This document shows, one piece after another, positions 56,891 through 64,000 of a stretch of DNA of 64,000 bases. The notes below the pieces were generated by a model. It had not been told where the DNA came from, did not search any database, and worked only from the letters and a program-made list of their open reading frames with translations. Made by a program: the position numbers and the translations under genes. Source of the DNA: Parasponia andersonii (lineage: Eukaryota > Streptophyta > Magnoliopsida > Rosales > Cannabaceae); NCBI GenBank assembly GCA_002914805.1, contig JXTB01000117.1, positions 281,513-345,512 on the forward strand. The letters run 5' to 3'. Numbering within the stretch: position 1 is the first letter of the stretch; each line of letters starts with the position of its first letter.

Positions 56891-58136
56891 TTTATTGTGA
56901 TTACTTCCCTTCGCTTCTCTCCTAGTTATCATGATTTGGCTTTGTTTATCAAGTGTACTTCAACTGGTTGTATTTTACTTTCTTTATTTGTTGATGATAT
57001 GATTATTATTGGTGATGATGTCAATGGGATTGTAGCCTTGAACTTAGAGTTAGCTTGTCGATTTGCAATGAAAGATTTAGGTTCTTTGCGTTACTTTCTA
57101 GGTATTGAAGTTGCTTCTTCTTCGAAAGGTTATCTTCTTTCTTAGTCTAAGTACATAGCTAATATATTTGAGCGTGCTCGTATTACTGATAATAAGACCG
57201 TTAGTACTTCCCTTAAATTAAATGCTCGGTATTCTCTTTTTGATGGTTTTCCTCCACCAGATCCGAGTTTATATTACATTATTGTTGGTAGCTTGGTTTA
57301 CCTTACTATCACGCATCCAGATATTGCATATGTTCTTCATATAGTTAGTTATTTTGTTACTTCTCCTACTACGGTTCATTGGGCAACTGTTATTCGCATT
57401 TTGAGGTATCTTTGCAGTACTCAGTTCAATGTTTTTTGCTTCCGTCTATCTCTTCCTTAGATCTATGTATGTATTCTGATACTAATTGGGCAAGTGATCC
57501 TACTGATCGTAAGTCTACAATAGGATTTTGTGTCCTTTTGGGTGATTCTCTTATTTCTTATTAGAGTAAAAAACGAGATATTGTATCTAGATCTTTCACA
57601 GAAACAGAGTATTATGTTATGGCCTTTACGACTTGTGAGATAGTTTGGTTATGTTGGTTGCTTATTGATATAGGTGTTATTCTATCTCGTCTCACGCCAT
57701 TATATTGTGACAATAAGAGTACTATTCATATTACACATAATTCAGTTTTTCATGAGCAGACTAAATACATCGAGATTGATTGTCATATCATTAGTCATCA
57801 CTATCAGATTGGCACACTCATTTTGCCTTTTGTTTCTTCTACTATGCAGATTGTTGACTTGTTTATAAAGACATATACGACCTTACGTTTTCAATTCTTG
57901 TTCAACAAACTCTCGATACTTTTTGTAGTTGTGTCATGAGTTTAAGGGATGATGTTAAATTATATTTAGGCCTTTATTATTTATCTTTAGTGAGAGTATT
58001 TTAGTCTTTTTATTATTTGTTTATTAGTCTATATAAACTCTTTTTTCTGATATACTTTCTGATAGTCATGTAATAAAAAATCCTAGTTGTTTGTTTTTCT
58101 CCAATTTAATTCTTAAAGTTATTAAGATACGTATCA
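56890..58136 (+). mobile_element. 3' remnant of a Ty1/Copia element, probably Ale/Retrofit-like, broken
   Basis: Carries the second half of reverse transcriptase (from about 56900, with an LFVDDMIIIGDD box near 56985) and RNase H (to about 57935, with CDNKSTIHITHN and FHEQTKYIEIDCH). A short purine-rich stretch follows, then a possible 3' LTR from 57953 (TGTTAAATTATATTTAGGCC) to about 58136 containing CTATATAAAC. Gag, protease, integrase and the 5' LTR are absent. It is broken several times. The lineage differs from the three Tork-like elements, and it looks old. Confidence 0.75.
57953..58136 (+). repeat. Possible 3' LTR of the Copia remnant
   Basis: Starts TGTTAAAT right after the purine-rich TTTAAGGGATGA, contains CTATATAAAC and may end at GTATCA. 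There is no partner LTR in the window to confirm it. Confidence 0.45.
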
Positions 58137-58139
58137 AAA

Positions 58140-59311
58140 TATTTAAAAAAATAAATAAATAATAAAAATAAATAAACCTTCTCTTTTATTCTACTTGATT
58201 ACGCATAATAAGGGAAAGTTAGAGAAATTTTTGTTCCAAAGGAAAGTGGCAACAAGAATACCAAAAGTGGATAATGCATGTGTTAGTATTGTTCATCACT
58301 TCAGTTTGAAACAGGGCTTTCAGCGAACTTTATAAACATTGAAAATTAGAGTAAATAACCTTTGCAATCCACAGTATGATTTTGCCTCTATTAATTTGAG
58401 TAACTGAAAAAGCATTAAGAAAAATTTTATAATCATGGAATAAAAAGTAAGATAGTTCTATTATCACTTTTTTTTTTTTTCCATCTCTCATCTAAATAGA
58501 CCTCTCAAAAAATTTTAAAATTTTAGGATTTTTCTTTCCTACACCTTTTAAATTTTCAGTAATCCCAAATTATCCATTGTAAAAAATTTCTTTGCCTACC
58601 CACCATTGATTTCTTCTTTAAGATTGAATAGTATTCATTATCTTCAAATAATTAAAAGCTTTCTTTTCATGTTTTATAACTTTTATATGTTGTCAAATTT
58701 AAATAATTGAAATTTCATAGTTACTTACGATAAGATTAAATATTATTTTTCATTTTTATAAGTGTAATTAAAGATAAAGATTTATAAAAAAAAAGTATAT
58801 ATATAATAAATTAAACCAACTTAATAACATGCGAAGTTATAGACTTTTAAAAGCCAGTTTATATATATATATATGAATAAAATCACATCATCAAAGTGGT
58901 AAAGGAAATAGAAGAAGACCAGGGTTACAACCAATTTTAAAAAAAAAAGGAAAAAAAAAAACCTAAAAACACGTTCAACTGATTCACTATTAAATTATCA
59001 TTGAAGATTTATTTGTGCTAATGCCCTACACAATCTTACGTTTTATGATTACAACTGCATTTCGTTAAAGATTTTGTGCCTTAATAATCATGGCTTTTTT
59101 ACTGGTATTAAGAAAAATATTGTATTTTTCAATACTTAACATGTGTATTTATTAATTTAACAAGGAATGTGGATGGATAAAAAAAGTAGTAATAGAGTCA
59201 TCCTAAAGAGTACTAGTATTTAATGGTATGTTGTTCTACTTCTAAGAATATTTGTGACGAATATAAATTTTGTGTCTATTTTTAATATCCAAATTTCGTT
59301 CGGCCAATAAA

Positions 59312-59353
<42 letters not shown>

Positions 59354-61050
59354 ACCAATCCAATAGGATTATTTTCTTGAAAATTTATCATATATATTTT
59401 TTTATAATAAAAAATAAAAATAATATTAATGATATATGTCTTTTTATATATCTCATTGTAATTATTAAATTACTATTAAATGACTAGAAAAAATACTTAC
59501 ACAGATAAAAAATCACATACATACAATTCAATAGTTTTAATTTTAAAATTTTACATTTAGTCATTTACTAAATATGAATTAGGACACCCAAATTCGATTA
59601 AAAAAAAAATGAGTTCGTTTATGATTTGGAAACTAAAGTTTTGGCTATATGGGGATTCACAACAAAATGAATCTCATGATTCTGTTTCTTAATAAATTGT
59701 TGTTGCTAATCCACATTCATGAGTTCATATCTTAGAGATGACTAAAAAACATTAGCTAAGGACACACTAAACTATTTTTTTAGCTCTTATAAAAAAACGC
59801 GACTGATTCTTCAAATCCTTTATTCTTGTTTCATCCCTATATATTGCATAAGAAAGAAATTTAAAAAATCTTGTACAAAATTTTAAACATATTGTCAATT
59901 GAGTAGTGTAGGAAGTTCCACTAAAATATCTTATATTTTAATAATATGATAAAAAACATAATCGACTTCACATGTAAAGCAATAAAACAAAAAAAATAGA
60001 AAATAAACGATCTTAGTACTCTTTTTGTCAATTAATATAATGGTTGATGACAGATTCTAAAACACAATCCATTTTTATTTCCAAATTCGTTTACTCCACA
60101 CACGTTAAAGTTGATTGAAATTATTTTGCATTTTACTGAAAGAAATTCGGCAAAATAAGTATTAGTCAATAACTAATATGTGTTAAAATTAATAACTAGA
60201 AACAAGGGCCTTTTTCAAGTAAAAGAAATGCATAGAATGTTTTTGTAATTTAACTAGTTTACCAACGTTGAAGTCAAATTTTGAAAAATTATTCCTTAAA
60301 AAAACATTTTTGAAAAATTTAATTTTTTTTAGTCCATGAGAAATAACCAATTTTATTTTGAGCCTAACTTCCAAAATATCTTAAGATTTGATCATAATCT
60401 ATATTTTTAATACCAAATAGATGCAATTTGCAATTTTATATAAAGTAACAAACAGAGAAGGGTTAATCTCAAAAACACATTCTCAATTATGGTTAATTAC
60501 CACAAAAACCCTCTATTCTTAGAAAAACAAAAAATACTCCCTCTATTTTTCGGGAGAAAAAAGTTTATCCTTAGCATATTCCTGGCTAAACTTCTAATGT
60601 GAAATATCTAAAATACTCTTCTATTGTTTTAACAACTTAAATGTTCTTTCTTCAAGGAAATTTTTTGAATAATATTCTCTTTATGTATTTTTTTTTTAAG
60701 TTAGTTTGGATCTTAATATCTCAATAATACATTTGTCATCTGGAAAATAAATTAGTCAAAAATTCGACCAAAAAATTACATAACGTATACATTTTTTTTT
60801 CCTATTTTGAAAATTAAAGGAATATTTTTTAGCTTTTTTAAGAATAAAGATTTTGTGATATTTAGCCTTAATAAAAGAGGTAATTTTACGATTATCCCTA
60901 GTGGGAATTCCCTATTTATATTTTGTATATCTGGTCATATGGTTTGTTTGTACGAAGACATCCTTAAGCCATAAGTAAAATACAGTATATTTAAACAAAA
61001 TTAACTCTCAATGTCCTTTTCACACTTGGCATAGCTCTCGCAGGAGAAGA
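58140..61050. other. Intergenic, AT-rich, no gene seen
   Basis: (AT)n at 58860-58873 and 59320-59348. Otherwise A/T runs and short unsupported frames. Confidence 0.55.
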
Positions 61051-64000
61051 ATTCTGATGTCTTGCCTAGACAAAGCTTTCTACAATGTAAATTATTTAGA
61101 AAAATGGAACTAAGTCTTTTGTATTTGTTTACCTCAGTTACACTCGAATTATCATCCACTTTGATTTCTTCGATAAAGGATACTAACATTGTCCCTCGTT
61201 CATTTCACTTTCAAGGAATGCGGTTGACTCACCTTGGGTTTAAGGAGTTAGTTGGCAACATTTAGTCTCGTTCTTGCTTCGGTTCTTCTGTTACAATCCT
61301 TATTAAAAAACTTAAGAACCTAAAATATGAAATTAGCAGGTTTTTAGAGATCTTCGACTCAATATTTCTAAAGCATCAAAAAAAATCTTAGCCATCCAAG
61401 ATTGTCTTTCTAATGAAGGTTTTTTCGATTCTCTTATTTTTTAAGAGGCTGAAGCTCTCTCTTTTTTAAATTCATTTCTTTCTTAGGAAAAATTTTACCT
61501 CTGTAAATAAAGTAGAGTCATATGGTTAAAGGAAGTGGATGGAAATTCTTCCCTCTTTCATAATATTTTGAAACGTCAAAAAGCTAAAAAGGTAGTGAGT
61601 CACATGATGATTGGACAAAGATATTGTGGAGGATGCTTACTTGATCTCTAATCATATTCAATCCTTTTATGCTAATTTATTCAATGAACCCAAACTCATG
61701 TTATTGAATATTCAGTTGTGTAAGAGACTAATACTAAACTATTGTCTTCTTTTGAGAATGCCAAACTTTCTCAAGTCCCTAATGGTAAAGTGATTCGTCT
61801 AACAACTTTTGATATGGATTTCTCAAGCACTTGGGCCTAGATAGCTTTTTCGGGAAGTTTTTTCGACACTGTTAGGATATTATTGGTAGTGATATTGTTT
61901 CTACAGTTCAGTAGTTCTTTCAATCAAGTACTTTAACCTCTGACCTTAATTCTAACTTTTTAGTGTTAATCCCTAAAGTGGACCATACTCTTACCATTGA
62001 TCAGTACTGTCCTATTATTTTGGGAAATTTTCTCTATAAATTGACCACTAAAAGTATCACTGATCATTTAGGTCTTATCTATTCTTGAATTATTTTTCCA
62101 AACCAATTTGGTTTTGTACCTAGAAGATGCATCAAAGATTATACTATTGGAGCCTCAGAATGTTACAATTGCCTAGAGAAAAAAAGATTTGGCGATAATT
62201 TTGCTATGAAGTTGGATACTAGGAAAGCTTTTAATACCCTACGTTGGGATTTCATTAAAGTTGTGCTCTCTGCTTTTGGCTTTGATTATACTTTTGTGAA
62301 ATGGGTGGATAATATTTTTCATTCAGCTTAGCTCTCTATTTTGATTAGTGGTTCACCCTATATTATTTTCCTTGCTCTAGAGGCGTGCATCAAGGAGAGC
62401 CTATTTCTCTTCTTTTGTTCATTCTCACTGAAGACTATCTTAGTCGTTATCTCAATTTATTACTTCAAAGTGGCATCTTGATCCCCATGACTTCTACTAG
62501 AAAGGACAGAACTCCTATTCACTTTCTCTTTGTAGATGATGTACTTCTATTTGCTAGAGCTTCAAAAACTACCATTAAATGATTATGAAGACTCTTCAAG
62601 ATTATGCAATGTTGTTTGGCCAAGAGGTTAACTTTAATAAATCTTTTATTTAATTTGGTAGTGTTGTTACTCTTTCCTCTATTTTTGAATTTTTGAATTA
62701 CACGGATATGAGAAGAAATGGTTCGTCCTTCACTTATCTAGGTGGTTCTCTATTTGTCAGATCCCCTAAACATTCTAATCCACTTCTTAATAAGATCTAT
62801 AATAATTTTGAGTATTGGAAATGTTTACATCTCTCTATAATGGGTAGAGTTAGTGTTATCAATTCAATTATCATGAGTCAACTATCCTACTCTTTTTGAG
62901 TCTATCGATGGTTGACTACTCTTCTAAGGAAGCTAATTTTTTCAATAAGAAATGTTTTATGGTCTAGTTCGACCAAGGTTACTAAACCAATAACTGCTTC
63001 TCAGAGGATGTACTGCAAATCTAAGAAAAATAGTGGCTTAAGCCTTCAGAATCCTAGAATTCTTAATGTAGCTCTTTCTAAAAAAATATCTTAGAGCTTA
63101 ATGATAGATGAGTCTTTCATTTTCAAATTCTTGAAGGAGCGGTTCTTCTCTAATGGATTTTCTTAGTAAAGATTTTAAAAATTCTCTATTTGGTGCGCTT
63201 TAAGATTTCACATTCAGCCTCTCTTTAAGGAGTCAATTTAAGCAATCGAGAAAGATTCTAAGATTCACTTTTGATCGAATAATTGGCTAGGTTCTCCTTT
63301 AGATGAGATGATTGCTTGTAATGATACTATGGAGCCTAGCCTTGATACTATAATTAGTGAGTGTATTTCTAATTTAGAATAGTATTTACCTGCTTCTTTT
63401 ACTTTTAATTTTTCTTTGATTACTGATGAGATTAGGAAGAATTTTATCTGCGACTCTCAGATACTCTTATTTGGCATCATTCTACTTCTGGTGAAGTTGC
63501 TTGTGTGGACTCTTATAAGTCATTAATTAGTTCTATTGTGAAGGAAAGACGGGGAGATAAGGTCTGGGCTGGTTATATCCCCCTGTCACGCTCCTTGGTT
63601 TTTTGGAGAGTGTTTCAGGATAAACTTCCAACGGAATAGAATCTTATTAAGAGATACTTCAAAATGCCTTCATCTTATCGCTTATACTTCTCTTATGAGG
63701 AAAATAATAATCATATTTTCATCTCTTGAAATTTTACGCGTATTCTTTGGGGTGTTATCTCATCGGATTTTAGGCGATAGATTCGTTTAGATGACTCTGT
63801 TAATTAACCTTTGACTAGATACTCTTGAAGCTAATTTTAGCAGTCAAATTTCACAACTTTGGAGAACTACTATTGTGATTGTTATTTGGGTTATTTGGAC
63901 TTCACACAACAAGCTATTATTTGATAATGTTACTACATCTATTCATTCGGCTATCATTTTAATTTGGTGAGCGGTTAGTGAGTCTAATACTATTAGTTTC
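61050..64000 (+). mobile_element. L1-type LINE retrotransposon, 5'-incomplete, decayed, running off the window
   Basis: In order: the tail of the endonuclease domain (VPRSFHFQGMRLTHLGFKEL near 61190-61255); the linker with SRVIWLKEVDGNSS and FHNILKRQKAKK (about 61515-61590); reverse transcriptase with LIPKVDHT, FPNQFGFVPRRCIKDY (near 62100), LDTRKAFNTLRWDFI (near 62215), GVHQGEPIS (about 62383-62410, after a frame change) and the catalytic FVDD (62529-62540, usually FADD); SIMGRVSVINSI (near 62835); the zf-RVT part WAGYIPLSRSLVFWRVFQDKLPTE (near 63565-63640); and the start of an RNase H-like tail (after 63850). Many stops (for example TAG near 62328 and TGA near 62580) and frameshifts show it is dead. 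No poly-A tail is in view because the 3' end lies outside. Confidence 0.85.

Overview
This is AT-rich nuclear DNA from a flowering plant, probably a eudicot. The grounds are the Ty1/Copia elements primed by initiator tRNA-Met, a Helitron that carries an RPA1-like gene, an L1-type LINE with the plant zf-RVT tail, TATA-driven small genes and many (AT)n tracts. Most of the window is old transposon sequence. I could not identify the species. LAYOUT: 1-6.5 kb holds diverged repeats, a gene fragment (1785-1874), a solo-LTR-like block (about 3240-4865, minus strand) and another LTR-like fragment. 6530-11636 is a broken Copia element. 11.7-13.5 kb and 15.4-17.4 kb are tandem copies of one small gene (169 and 167 aa). 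18.2-18.9 kb is a hAT/MITE-like block, followed by a second Copia of the same family (18909-23981). 24.1-36.1 kb holds gene fragments, repeated promoter blocks and two more LTR-like blocks. 36163-41036 is a better preserved Copia, inserted in the leader of a second small gene (41122-41373). 41.6-45 kb is repetitive, T-rich DNA. About 45.08-53.1 kb is a broken Helitron (minus strand) with Rep, Pif1-type helicase and RPA1-like parts. 53.4-54.1 kb is a small hAT-like element. 54.2-55.7 kb holds an intact paralogue of the second small gene, with an inverted secreted-protein gene fragment in its leader. 56.9-58.1 kb is a Copia 3' remnant. About 61.05 kb to the window end is a decayed LINE.

The host content of most interest is a local cluster of at least six loci of short, plant-type proteins I cannot name. 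Type 1 (12756, 16569, and fragments at 1785, 24697 and 30389) ends in a conserved block around NEAAKxYGGVVFIDYGR. Type 2 (41122, 55159) begins with RLARIAAEGFAMIDELYGRP and ends EAxKxxGG plus a variable tail. The 24.7-kb fragment bridges the two, carrying GNQVPQM of type 2 and the NEAA block of type 1. Both types appear to share a promoter plan: TATATAAG or TATATAAA, a GG/CC-rich stretch, then CTTTGTAxC. The cluster has been reshaped by duplication and transposons. Two insertions have recognisable empty sites in neighbouring paralogues, which gives a relative history.

How the genes work together cannot be read from the sequence. A role as short precursor or regulatory proteins is speculation. 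No enzyme, transporter or BURP-domain gene was seen in the window.
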